A DNA stretch of 64,000 nucleotides from CALDTK01 sp045110575. GTDB lineage: Bacteria > Bacteroidota > Bacteroidia > Chitinophagales > Saprospiraceae. Both the position numbers and the translations under genes were made by a program. The stretch lies in the NCBI GenBank assembly GCA_045110575.1, contig JBGCGF010000065.1, positions 1 to 64,000 on the forward strand, in the 5' to 3' direction. Of this stretch, positions 18,590 to 27,251 are shown in pieces (position 1 is the stretch's first letter; every line of letters starts with the position of its first letter). The notes beneath the pieces are model-generated. The model saw only the letters and a program-made list of their open reading frames with translations. It made no database searches and was not told the DNA's origin.

Positions 18590-20818
18590 ATGCCTAAGCT
18601 CTCTACTGCCACGACGAAGAACGACTATCCCGTTACAGGAATGTCTTGTGCAGGATGTGCGGTGAGCGTCCAGCAAATCCTTGAAGATTTGCCAGGGGTA
18701 GGACTCGCAGAGGTCAATTACGCAAATGCGTCTGCGCGCGTTCAGCATGATGATTCTATCACCGCAGACGAGCTGCATGCTGCTTTGGAAGCAGTAGGGT
18801 TCGGACTGATCGTCGATGTTGAAGACCCGATTGGCGAGCAGCAACAGCTTGAAGAAGAATCCTATCAAACGCTCAAACAGGATACCCTTTGGGCGGGGCT
18901 TTTGACTTTACCTGTCTTTTTGATTGGCATGTTTGCCATGGATTGGACGTTTGGCAAATGGATTTCGTTGGCCTTGTCGATACCGATCCTATTTTGGTTT
19001 GGTAGGCACTTTTATGTGGGGGCGTACCGACAGACGAAACACGGGCGCGCCAACATGGATACCCTGGTTGCACTGAGCACAGGGATAGCCTTTGTCTACA
19101 GTTTGGCGAACACATTTTTTCCAGATTTCTGGATAGCGCGAGGTCTTGAACCTCATGTCTACTTTGAAGCGGCAACGGTCATCATCACGTTTGTATCGTT
19201 GGGGAAGTTGCTAGAGGCGAGAGCGAAGTCAAATACCTCTTCGGCCATCCGGAACTTGATCGGACTGCAACCGAAGCACGTTACGGTGGAGCGTGATGGA
19301 AAAGAAGAACTCATCGCCATTGATGATGTGCGCATTGGAGACGTGCTACTCGTTAAGCCTGGCGAACGCATAGCGGTTGATGGGAAAGTACTGAGCGGTA
19401 CTTCATATGTCGATGAAAGCATGTTGACAGGCGAGCCTATCGCTGTCGCTAAAACCCTTGGTGAGACCGTTTCTGCAGGAACGATTAATCAAAAAGGGGC
19501 TTTCAAATATGTAGCTGAGCGAGTTGGAGCCAGCACTACGTTGCAGCAGATTATCCGCTTGGTGCGTGAAGCGCAAGGAAGTAAGGCGCCCGTTCAGCAA
19601 TTGGTCGATCGAATCGCAGCGGTCTTCGTTCCTGTCGTCCTCGGTATTGCTTTGCTAACCTTCGTCGTTTGGATGCTATTAGGCGGTGAGCAGGCATTTA
19701 CACATGCACTGCTTACAAGCGTATCTGTACTCGTAATCGCATGTCCTTGTGCACTTGGCTTGGCGACGCCGACGGCCATTATGGTAGGTATTGGAAAGGG
19801 CGCTCAAGAAGGCATCCTAATTAAGGATGCGGAGAGCTTGGAGCTCGGTCGGAAGGTGGACGCTGTCGTGCTCGACAAGACTGGGACATTGACGGCCGGT
19901 AAGCCGGTGATCTCTGATCAGGTCTGGATTGTTAATCCGGAACTTCAGCTTTCGCTAAAACCCATTTTACTCGGAATTGAACAGCAGTCTGAACATCCAT
20001 TAGCGGAAACGATAGTCGAAGCACTTTCTAAGGAAGGGGTTTTAGCGAAAGTTCCTGAGAGCTTTGAAAGTATCACTGGAGCGGGCGTGATTGCAAAGGT
20101 TGAAGGGGAAGTGTACCACATCGGTAACGAGCGATTGATGCGACAAGCAGGCATTGTTTTGCATCCTGAAGCGCAACAGTCTAGTGAGCAGTTTTGCCGA
20201 AAGGCGTACACCTCCATATACTTCGCAGACTCAAAGAAGGTCATCGCTATTCTAGGCCTCCATGACGCGTTAAAGGAAGGATCGAAAGAAGCGGTAGCCC
20301 AATTGCAAAAGCAAAATATTGAGGTCTACATGCTCACTGGCGATGCCGAACCAGCAGCTCGAGCAATTGCCGAAGCAGTGGGTATTTCTGAATTTAGGGC
20401 TGGAGTTCTGCCGAGTGATAAGGAAGACTTCGTCGCTGATCTACAGGGGCGTGGTAAAGTTGTCGCGATGGTTGGCGATGGCATCAATGACGCCCAAGCC
20501 TTGGCTCGAGCAGATGTGAGCATTGCGATGGGGCAGGGTAGTGATATCGCGATTGATGTTGCCAAGATTACGCTCATGCGGCCTGATTTACGGGTTTTGG
20601 CGAAAGCACTAAAGCTGTCGAAACTGACGTCGAGGGGTATCCGCCAAAACCTCTTCTGGGCCTTCGTTTATAACCTGATTGGGATTCCACTTGCTGCGGG
20701 ATTGCTTTACCCTATCAACGGCTTTTTACTCAATCCGATGATCGCAGGCGGAGCCATGGCGTTAAGTTCAGTGAGTGTGGTCATGAATAGCCTTCGACTT
20801 CGCAACATGAAGTTATAG
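18590..20818 (+). CDS. copA: Copper-translocating P1B-type ATPase
   Basis: The 742-residue protein carries one N-terminal heavy-metal-associated domain (GMSCAGCAVSV). The P-type core shows the phosphatase loop MLTGEPI, the metal-site VIACPCALGLATP, the phosphorylation site DKTGTLT, the P1B-specific SEHPLAETI and the hinge MVGDGINDAQAL. It exports Cu(I) from the cytoplasm. The frame is open from 18527, overlapping the glycosyltransferase, but the ATG at 18590 gives the compact N-terminus and is preferred. An exact 14-mer copy encodes VLAKA, and one variant is at 19948-19961. A stand-alone metal-binding protein gene follows. Confidence 0.93.
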   Translation: MPKLSTATTKNDYPVTGMSCAGCAVSVQQILEDLPGVGLAEVNYANASARVQHDDSITADELHAALEAVGFGLIVDVEDPIGEQQQLEEESYQTLKQDTLWAGLLTLPVFLIGMFAMDWTFGKWISLALSIPILFWFGRHFYVGAYRQTKHGRANMDTLVALSTGIAFVYSLANTFFPDFWIARGLEPHVYFEAATVIITFVSLGKLLEARAKSNTSSAIRNLIGLQPKHVTVERDGKEELIAIDDVRIGDVLLVKPGERIAVDGKVLSGTSYVDESMLTGEPIAVAKTLGETVSAGTINQKGAFKYVAERVGASTTLQQIIRLVREAQGSKAPVQQLVDRIAAVFVPVVLGIALLTFVVWMLLGGEQAFTHALLTSVSVLVIACPCALGLATPTAIMVGIGKGAQEGILIKDAESLELGRKVDAVVLDKTGTLTAGKPVISDQVWIVNPELQLSLKPILLGIEQQSEHPLAETIVEALSKEGVLAKVPESFESITGAGVIAKVEGEVYHIGNERLMRQAGIVLHPEAQQSSEQFCRKAYTSIYFADSKKVIAILGLHDALKEGSKEAVAQLQKQNIEVYMLTGDAEPAARAIAEAVGISEFRAGVLPSDKEDFVADLQGRGKVVAMVGDGINDAQALARADVSIAMGQGSDIAIDVAKITLMRPDLRVLAKALKLSKLTSRGIRQNLFWAFVYNLIGIPLAAGLLYPINGFLLNPMIAGGAMALSSVSVVMNSLRLRNMKL
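20594..20607 (+). repeat. Iterated 14-mer GTTTTGGCGAAAGC, exact copy 4
   Basis: Exact copy in copA in the opposite orientation relative to the gene; encodes VLAKA. Confidence 0.95.
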
Positions 20819-20856
20819 GCAAGTGTTAGTAGGACGAACAACGGCTCTCTGCAGCT

Positions 20857-20864
20857 TATCTTTG
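20857..20864 (+). promoter_or_regulatory. -7 box TATCTTTG, 4 nt before ATG
   Basis: Near-perfect Bacteroidota -7 box directly upstream of the small metal-binding gene; suggests its own leaderless promoter in addition to read-through from copA. Confidence 0.6.
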
Positions 20865-20868
20865 CCCT

Positions 20869-21087
20869 ATGAAAAAGTTATCCTTCACCACGAACATCAT
20901 GTGTGGCAGTTGCCTGAGTAAGGTCAAGCCAAAACTCGATGCTGCCGAGCAAGTTGCCGAATGGTCTGTTGATACTGCCAGTAAGGATAAAATGCTGACC
21001 GTCACACTCGCTTCAGAGGCTACTGCTGAAGATATAGTATCCGTTGTTCGAGCCGCAGGATTTACTGCTGTTTCAGTTCAATCTTAA
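20869..21087 (+). CDS. Heavy-metal-associated (CopZ-like) domain protein
   Basis: A 72-residue single HMA domain: the CxxC metal site is in NIMCGSCLSKVKPKL and the C-terminal strand is VRAAGFTAVSVQS. It probably carries Cu(I) to the neighbouring CopA or senses copper. It lies 50 bp after copA and 12 bp before pdxH. The site is MCGSC rather than MTCxxC. Confidence 0.85.
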   Translation: MKKLSFTTNIMCGSCLSKVKPKLDAAEQVAEWSVDTASKDKMLTVTLASEATAEDIVSVVRAAGFTAVSVQS

Positions 21088-21099
21088 ATTGAAATTATA

Positions 21100-21741
21100 A
21101 TGGCAAAAGTTGATCACTTAAGAGAGGATTATCAGCGAGGTGCGCTCGAGCGTGCAGATTTGATAGAGGATCCTGTAGAGCAATTTGGAGCTTGGATTGG
21201 AGCTGCAATTAATGATGAGCTAGCTGAGCCAAATGCGATGACATTGGCGACGGTTGATTCTTCAGGTAGGCCCAATGCACGTATCGTTTTACTCAAAGGT
21301 TTTGATGAGCGAGGTTTCGTGTTTTATACGAACTATCAAAGTGAGAAGGCAAAAGATTTAGATGCGAATCCATCTGCGTGTCTAGTATTCAACTGGTTGC
21401 AACATGAGCGTCAGGTTCGCATCCGAGGAGCTGTGCAGCGTATCTCACTTGAGGAAACAACGAAGTACTTTCATTCTCGTCCAAAAGGGTCGCAGATTGG
21501 TGCGTGGGCAAGTCCTCAGAGTCAAGTGATTCGGGACCGTTGGCCTTTAGAGTCACGTGTCGAATCGCTGAAGACTAAGTACGCTGATGCAGAAGCTTTA
21601 CCTGTGCCTGAGCATTGGGGAGGCTATCGTTTAGCTGCGGAAGAAATTGAATTCTGGCAAGGACGTTCGAGCCGACTCCATGATCGTTTTCGCTTTTGCA
21701 AAACGGATGGAGATTGGAAGATTGATCGTTTGGCTCCATAG
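21100..21741 (+). CDS. pdxH: Pyridoxine/pyridoxamine 5'-phosphate oxidase
   Basis: The 213-residue FMN enzyme oxidises PNP or PMP to pyridoxal phosphate. Family motifs are present in order: LREDYQRGALE, MTLATVDSSGRPNARIVLLK, FVFYTNYQSEKAKDL, GSQIGAWASPQSQVI and the C-terminal WQGRSSRLHDRFRF with RLAP as the last residues. Length is typical. It is followed by a bidirectional terminator. Confidence 0.95.
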   Translation: MAKVDHLREDYQRGALERADLIEDPVEQFGAWIGAAINDELAEPNAMTLATVDSSGRPNARIVLLKGFDERGFVFYTNYQSEKAKDLDANPSACLVFNWLQHERQVRIRGAVQRISLEETTKYFHSRPKGSQIGAWASPQSQVIRDRWPLESRVESLKTKYADAEALPVPEHWGGYRLAAEEIEFWQGRSSRLHDRFRFCKTDGDWKIDRLAP

Positions 21742-21760
21742 CAAACAGGCTAAATAAAAT

Positions 21761-21790
21761 AACCCCCAATACGGTAAAGTATTGGGGGTT
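21761..21790. terminator. Bidirectional terminator between pdxH and the curlin operon
   Basis: A perfect 12-bp stem (AACCCCCAATAC / GTATTGGGGGTT) with a 6-nt loop, placed between the convergent pdxH and the last curlin-repeat gene. On the minus strand it is the 3' end of the curlin unit. Confidence 0.8.
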
Positions 21791-21823
21791 GTGAATCCCG
21801 GTAGACTCAGAAGAGGCTTGGGT

Positions 21824-23881
21824 TTACTGCTGAGAAATAGTTGAGGCGTTGTTGTTGCCTAGCTGACTTGTGGTCGCCATGTTATTCGCACCATCTTGTG
21901 TGATGAAGCTTTGGTTCAGCATACCATCTTGGTTAAGCGTAGCCATGTTTCCCATCCCGCTTTGAGTTAATTCCGAAAGGCCATCTTCTCCGTCTTGATT
22001 GATGTCGCCAATGTTGTTGGTTCCACCGATATTTTGGGTGATGATGGACATGTGGCGATCACCGACTTGATCTAAGTTGACAAGGTTGTTCGTTCCGTTT
22101 TGGGTTACTGTACTGTTGTTGTTGTTACCCATTTGGACTAAGATTGCTGAGTTGTTATCAGCTACATCTGTTTCGAGACCTTGCGTTGTTGTGCTTGCGT
22201 TGTCATTGCCGGTCTGTGTTAGCGTGTGAGAGCTGTTTTCGCTGTCCTGTTCGACGCTGGCAAAGTTGTCGTTGCCATCCTGCGCGATATCACTGAGGTT
22301 GTTGTCGTCTGCTGGGCCAGAAAAGTTGACTCCTTGACCAAGAACGTTAGCGACGTTGCGATCGCCGTCTTGGTTTATTGTACTTATTTGATCACCGGAT
22401 ACGTCACCCTGGACAACCGTGGCCATGTTATCGTTGCCCATCTGTGTGATGGTACTTTGACTATCCTCGGCCTTTTGGAGAGTGTTAGCGGTATTGCCAT
22501 CACCGGTCTGCAGGTGTGTGATGCCGGAGTCATCATCGTCTTGGAAAGTCACCGAAGTGTTGGTATTTCCAACTTGAGTAACAAGTACAGTGCTGCGGTC
22601 CTGATTGCTGTCTTGGTCAACCGAGCTGGAGTTTGACAGGCCGCTTTGATTAACATCTAAGTCACCTTCTTCACCATCTTGTAAGATGGTCGACGTATTA
22701 TCATCTCCTGATTGGTCTACGTAAGCGTCGTTTGTGTTTTGTGTCTGTGCGAGCGTTGACGAGTTGTCATCGCCTGTCTGATTCACATCGGCTACTTGGT
22801 CATCGCCTGCTTGAGTAACAGTAGCATTGTTTCCTCCTCCTATCTGGTCTATTTGAGCAAGGTGGCTCAGTCCCGTTTGCGTAATTGATGCTGTAGATCC
22901 AATTGATGAAGATGCTGCGCTATTGCCCGATTGATTTATGAAAGCGTCGCTTCCCTGTGAAGCCGCATCTTGTGAAACAGTAGCTGAATGCGCATTGTCC
23001 ATTTGGTTGGTCGTCGCAGTGTTGCCAGTACCAGCTTGGTCAACAAGGCTAGAGTTGCCGTATCCAAGGCTTTGCGTGATGGTAGCTGTCTCTGTTGTTC
23101 CGCTTTGCGTGAGTGTAACGGTATTTGCTTCTCCAGCAGACATCGCAGTACCCGATTGGGTAACTGTGGCTGCGTTATCATCACCTGTTTGTGCCGAGTT
23201 AGTAACGTTGAAATCGTCGCTTTGATCCAACACTAAATCGTGATTGCCGACACCTGCTTGGGTTGCTGTTCCTTGATTGCTATTGCCGCGTTGAGCAGTC
23301 GTGATGATATTGTCAGAGCTCCCGAATTCTTGTGTAAGAGTGAGTGCGTTGTCGTTACCGTTTTGTGTTGTTAAAACGGTGCCGTCATCTCCATCTTGGT
23401 CTGAGGTAAGTTGGTTTCTCTCGCCATCTTGGACTGCGGTACTGAATGCCGTATTAGACAGTAGGTTGCCATTGCCACTTTGAGTAATCGTGGCTGTGTT
23501 TTCTTTTTTCTTCTGATCAATTCGGACCGTGTTGTCATCACCTTCCTGAGTGATTGTCATTGTGTTTCGAAATCCATTCGATCCGCTCAGAAGTTGGTTT
23601 GTGTTGACGTTGTTGCGACTTCCAGATTGGATAACGGTTTGAAGGTCACCTTCTCCACGCTGATTAAGTGTTGCGGTGTTTGATAAGGTAGATTGAGTTA
23701 GGTAGGCTTCGTTGTTGTTGCCTCTAACGGTAATGGTACCATTCTGATCTTGGTCCGTCTGTGTGATTGAATTGATGTTAGCGTTTCCGCTCGCATCTAT
23801 AGTCGCTGTATTATTGACCTGCCCGAAAACAGTTCCTACACTAATTATAAGTGCAGGAAGAATTAGTTTTTGAAAATTCAT
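21824..23881 (-). CDS. Curlin-repeat protein (CsgA-like amyloid subunit), 685 aa
   Basis: A signal peptide (LIISVGTVFGQ) is followed by ~22-residue repeats with core pattern QxGxxNxAxxxQ (for example ITQSGNGN, VTQAGDDQ, LTQTGNDNAS), the curlin/CsgA repeat. Such proteins are secreted unfolded through CsgG and polymerise to surface amyloid. The protein is several times longer than E. coli CsgA (151 aa). It ends LGNNNASTISQQ, the same C-terminal pattern as its paralogs. It is the most distal of five curlin genes on this strand and has almost the same signal sequence and 5' region as the frameshifted paralog, so the two are recent duplicates. Confidence 0.92.
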   Translation of the reverse strand: MNFQKLILPALIISVGTVFGQVNNTATIDASGNANINSITQTDQDQNGTITVRGNNNEAYLTQSTLSNTATLNQRGEGDLQTVIQSGSRNNVNTNQLLSGSNGFRNTMTITQEGDDNTVRIDQKKKENTATITQSGNGNLLSNTAFSTAVQDGERNQLTSDQDGDDGTVLTTQNGNDNALTLTQEFGSSDNIITTAQRGNSNQGTATQAGVGNHDLVLDQSDDFNVTNSAQTGDDNAATVTQSGTAMSAGEANTVTLTQSGTTETATITQSLGYGNSSLVDQAGTGNTATTNQMDNAHSATVSQDAASQGSDAFINQSGNSAASSSIGSTASITQTGLSHLAQIDQIGGGNNATVTQAGDDQVADVNQTGDDNSSTLAQTQNTNDAYVDQSGDDNTSTILQDGEEGDLDVNQSGLSNSSSVDQDSNQDRSTVLVTQVGNTNTSVTFQDDDDSGITHLQTGDGNTANTLQKAEDSQSTITQMGNDNMATVVQGDVSGDQISTINQDGDRNVANVLGQGVNFSGPADDNNLSDIAQDGNDNFASVEQDSENSSHTLTQTGNDNASTTTQGLETDVADNNSAILVQMGNNNNSTVTQNGTNNLVNLDQVGDRHMSIITQNIGGTNNIGDINQDGEDGLSELTQSGMGNMATLNQDGMLNQSFITQDGANNMATTSQLGNNNASTISQQ

Positions 23882-23945
23882 TTCACTGATTTTGTTGAGA
23901 CTGAAAAATTAAAATCATCTTTTTAAGACGACCTTCTTTCTACTA

Positions 23946-24012
23946 CCCAATCCCCCGCCAGCACAGAATGCCGACGGGGGATTGGGGTTGGTTTTTGCCG
24001 TTCGGCAAAAAC
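23946..24012 (-). repeat. Conserved tandem hairpins in curlin spacer, copy A
   Basis: A large hairpin (CCCAATCCCCCG / CGGGGGATTGGG arms, 23946-23986) and a small perfect one (GTTTTTGCCG/CGGCAAAAAC, 23991-24012) lie between the curlin stop codon and the next curlin gene. Copies B and C follow other curlin genes. They may reduce read-through or stabilise mRNA ends. Confidence 0.6.
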
Positions 24013-24014
24013 GA

Positions 24015-25006
24015 TTACTGCTGAGTAATGGTAGAAGAGTTACCGTTACCCATGATGGTCACGTTGGCTGCATCTGACATACCGCTTTGTAGCACATTGG
24101 CATTGTTCATGTCCCCGTCTACATCAAGCTTTGTAACGTTGAGGTCGTTGGTCTGGTCAATGTTTATGGTGTTGTCAGATCCTACTAAGTCAAACCAGAT
24201 TTGATTGTCTGCTGCACCTTGATTAATGTTAATCATATTTGCATTTCCACTGATTAGTGCAGTGTTAGCAGTTCCAAAACCAGCGTCGCTAAGAGCAAAG
24301 CGGTTATCATCTCCTACTTGTGCGAGGTTGACTAGGTTTGAGTTTCCTACTATGTTGGTTAGCATTTTGTTAGCGCTTCCTGTTTGGTCGATATCAGTTA
24401 CGTTGAGTTCACCAGTTGTTTTGCGAAAGCTTGAGTTATTGGTTCCTACTTGGTCAATAGCCGTTTCGTTTTCGACACCACTTACCTGGTCGAATACTTG
24501 GTTGTTGCCGTTGGCAGCAGTAGCACCACTTTGGTTTAGTACGAGGATGTTATCGTCTCCATTAACTACTGTGGCTGCCTTGTTGTCGGAATCCTGTTGG
24601 TTGAGGATAGATGAGTTGCCGCTACCTGTTTGGCTAATGCCTAGGCGGTTAGTTGTAGGGTTAGCGCCGAAAGCTCCGATAGGATTGCTCGCCGCATTAT
24701 TGGTACCTGTTTGGTTGATTTCTGCGCGGTTGCCATCACCAATTTGTTCAGTGAATGCGCTGTTGTCTGTACCGTTCTGAGTGATGTAGGTACCTGCGAT
24801 GTCACTTATAGAAGTACCGCTGTTTCCTGCAGTGCTTCCAGCAGTATTGGATTGATTTGTAATCGCCTCATTGGTGAGGCCGCTTTGTGCTACTATGACA
24901 TCGTGGTTGTCACCTGTTGGTTGGTTGTCGCTTCGTTATTTACCTGTGCGAAAACGGTTCCTACACTAATTATAAGTGCAGGAAGAATTAGTTTTTTAAA
25001 GTTCAT
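24015..25006 (-). pseudogene. Curlin-repeat gene with a 1-nt frameshift near the 5' end
   Basis: The ATG at 25006 begins a signal peptide nearly identical to that of the 685-aa paralog (MNFKKLILPALIISVGTVF). About 29 codons later the frame runs into TAG. Moving one base at about 24918-24924, in an ACCAACCAACAGG stretch, restores an open frame that reads PTGDNHDVIVAQSG and continues without a stop to 24015 with typical curlin repeats (ISQTGSGNSS, IDQTGSAN) and the conserved end MGNGNSSTITQQ. The total length of 992 nt equals a multiple of three minus one, so one base appears deleted. It is either a real mutation, a phase-variable tract or a sequencing error. If repaired it would encode ~330 residues. 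Confidence 0.85.
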
Positions 25007-25074
25007 TTCACTGATTTCGTTGAGACTGAAAAATTAAAATCATCTTTTTAAGACGATCGTCCTTCTACTACCAA

Positions 25075-25136
25075 ATCCCCCGCCAGCACAGAATGCCGAC
25101 GGGGGATAGGTGTAGGTTTTGCCAGAAGGCAAAGAC
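25075..25136 (-). repeat. Conserved tandem hairpins in curlin spacer, copy B
   Basis: ATCCCCCG / CGGGGGAT stem (25075-25107) with the same loop sequence as copy A, then a small GTTTTGCC/GGCAAAGAC hairpin ending next to the curlin stop codon. Confidence 0.6.
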
Positions 25137-25138
25137 GA

Positions 25139-27118
25139 TTACTGCTGTGTAATAGTTGAAGAGTTTCCGTCACCCATGATGGTAACGTCCGCTGCGTCCA
25201 TTGATCCGAGCTGGTCAACGTCTACAGTGTTAACTGCTCCGCCTGTAATTGGTCCTCCAATGTCTAGGGTAGTGGTGTTGCCGTTGCCCATTCCTTGGTA
25301 AACGTTGATGTTGTCTTCGTCGCCAGCAATACCAGTGATCACGATACTGTTCTCGTCGCCATCTTGGCTGAATAGGATTACGTTGGTTGAACCAGATACA
25401 TTACCTCGTTCTCCTGCCGAATCTCCGATCGTGTTCTCATCTCCAGTTTGATCAATGTCAAAACTGTTTGAAGCGCCACTAATGTTGAGTGCTGTAGAGT
25501 TGTAGTCACCTGATTGATCTAGGTCGTACTCATTTGCATCACCAGTAACCAAACGGTTAGACTCGTTCCAAGCACCTGTTTGACTAATTGTAGCCTCGTT
25601 GTCGTTAGCTGTTACAACGTCACCAGCTGTGTTAGATCCACGGCCAGCCGTTGTTGCTCCTTGATCTAAGACGAGAAGGTTTCTGTCACCGGTTACTGCA
25701 GTGCTCGCTCTGTTGTTGCGGTCGTTTTGGGTAATCGTAGTAAGGTTATCTGAACCTGTCTGTGAAATACCATATTGAAGACTACCAAAGAAAACAGGAA
25801 CATTGCGTGCCTTGTTGTCTAATCCATTCTGAGTGATGGTTGCACTGTTGCCCTCTCCTACTTGCTCAATAGCTGCATCGTTATTGCTTCCTGTTTGCTC
25901 GATGTTCGCTCCACCGTCAGCAGTTGTTCCGGCAAGGGTTACAGCTGCAGCTCCGTTTCCGGCTGCAACGTTACCTTCTTGGTCGATAAGTGCGTCGTTA
26001 GTGAAACCTGCGTTTTGAGTAATGTTTGCAGCATTACCATACATCGTTTGATTGATGCGTGCACGGCTTATTGAAGAACCTGCATTTTGAGTTACAGCTG
26101 CGGTACTTGCATCACCATCTTGATTTACATAGGTGAAGTCAAACGTTCCGTTTAAGTCCGCTGTAGCACTGTTGTCGTTGCCTGTTTGGTTAAGCTCGGC
26201 AGTATTTAAAGATCCGGCCACGTTTGCGGTTGCGCTGTTGTTATCGCCGCTTTGAGAGAAATCGACACTGTTGCCATTTCCACTTACATCAAATCCATCA
26301 AGTGCTGAGATTCCAGTTCCGATGTTGTTGTCGCTTCCTGTTTGGTTTGCGGTGATGTCGTTTGATGCACCACTAACTACACCAGACGTTAGGTTTCCTG
26401 TTCCTGTATTTTGATTAACAATTACAAGGTTGCTTGCAGCGCTACCGTCTGCTCTAACTCCTGCGATGTTGTCATCGCTAGCTTGGTTAACAAGAACGGT
26501 GTTGTCATGTGCACCAATCGCTATTCTGCTTGAGGTTAGGTTACTGTTCGCTGTCTGATTGATGAGGGTAATGTTGCGGTCACCTGCTGCTGTACTGATT
26601 GCACGGTTCTCGTCACCTACCTGGTTTATTTCGGTGTCGTTATTGTCTCCACGTTGTGAAATGCCTGGAGTAATACCTGCCGTTTGAACGTTCGCTTCGT
26701 TACTGTTACCCAGCTGATTTAGGTAGCCGCGGTTGCCGCTTCCAGTTTGCTCGATGTACGCAGCGTTGCTTTTGCCGTTTTGGATGAGTTCAGCTCCTGC
26801 TGATGCACCTGTTACTGCCGCTTGAGATCCGTTATTGGCGTTCTCTTGAACAACAATTGCATTGTTCGCTTCTGCAGCAGATGTTCCCGTTCCGGTTTGT
26901 GTTACTGTTGCGTCGTTTGTACCTGTTTGGTCAACATCAGACGCGTTGTAAGTGTCGAATTGGTCTACGGTTGCATTGTTCCCAAGTCCGCCTGCGGTGC
27001 TTTGAGAAATGTCGCTGGTGTTGTTGTCACCGGCTACATTATTCGTAGCAGTGTTTTGTGCTACTACGGCTCCGCTACTCAAAAGAAGCGTTGCGAAAAG
27101 AATTTGCTTGTAATTCAT
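25139..27118 (-). CDS. Curlin-repeat protein (CsgA-like), 659 aa
   Basis: The ATG at 27118 starts a signal peptide (MNYKQILFATLLLSSGAVVAQ); the longer frame to 27289 runs through the spacer and is not used. About 25 curlin-type repeats follow (INQTMYGNAANITQ, LNQTGNDNSATA, ISQTGSDNLTTITQ), some with inserted Ala/Gly-rich stretches. It ends IMGDGNSSTITQQ. It is a predicted amyloid fibre subunit exported by the curli machinery encoded on the other side of the locus. It lies between two other curlin genes with hairpins at both ends. Confidence 0.92.
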   Translation of the reverse strand: MNYKQILFATLLLSSGAVVAQNTATNNVAGDNNTSDISQSTAGGLGNNATVDQFDTYNASDVDQTGTNDATVTQTGTGTSAAEANNAIVVQENANNGSQAAVTGASAGAELIQNGKSNAAYIEQTGSGNRGYLNQLGNSNEANVQTAGITPGISQRGDNNDTEINQVGDENRAISTAAGDRNITLINQTANSNLTSSRIAIGAHDNTVLVNQASDDNIAGVRADGSAASNLVIVNQNTGTGNLTSGVVSGASNDITANQTGSDNNIGTGISALDGFDVSGNGNSVDFSQSGDNNSATANVAGSLNTAELNQTGNDNSATADLNGTFDFTYVNQDGDASTAAVTQNAGSSISRARINQTMYGNAANITQNAGFTNDALIDQEGNVAAGNGAAAVTLAGTTADGGANIEQTGSNNDAAIEQVGEGNSATITQNGLDNKARNVPVFFGSLQYGISQTGSDNLTTITQNDRNNRASTAVTGDRNLLVLDQGATTAGRGSNTAGDVVTANDNEATISQTGAWNESNRLVTGDANEYDLDQSGDYNSTALNISGASNSFDIDQTGDENTIGDSAGERGNVSGSTNVILFSQDGDENSIVITGIAGDEDNINVYQGMGNGNTTTLDIGGPITGGAVNTVDVDQLGSMDAADVTIMGDGNSSTITQQ

Positions 27119-27184
27119 TTGTGTATTTTTTGAAGAGACTGAAATTGAAAAAGTATGTTGATTAAGCATACTTCTTCTACCACC

Positions 27185-27248
27185 AAAACCCCCGCCCGCA
27201 CATAGTGCAGACGGAGGTTGAGTATAGGTTTTGCCTAAAGGCCAAAAG
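27185..27248 (-). repeat. Conserved tandem hairpins in curlin spacer, copy C
   Basis: A more diverged version of copies A and B: an AACC(C)CCG / CGGAGGTT stem around GCACATAGTGC, then TTTTGCC-taaa-GGCCAAAA. The structure persists although the bases differ, which hints at selection on pairing. Confidence 0.5.
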
Positions 27249-27251
27249 CTA

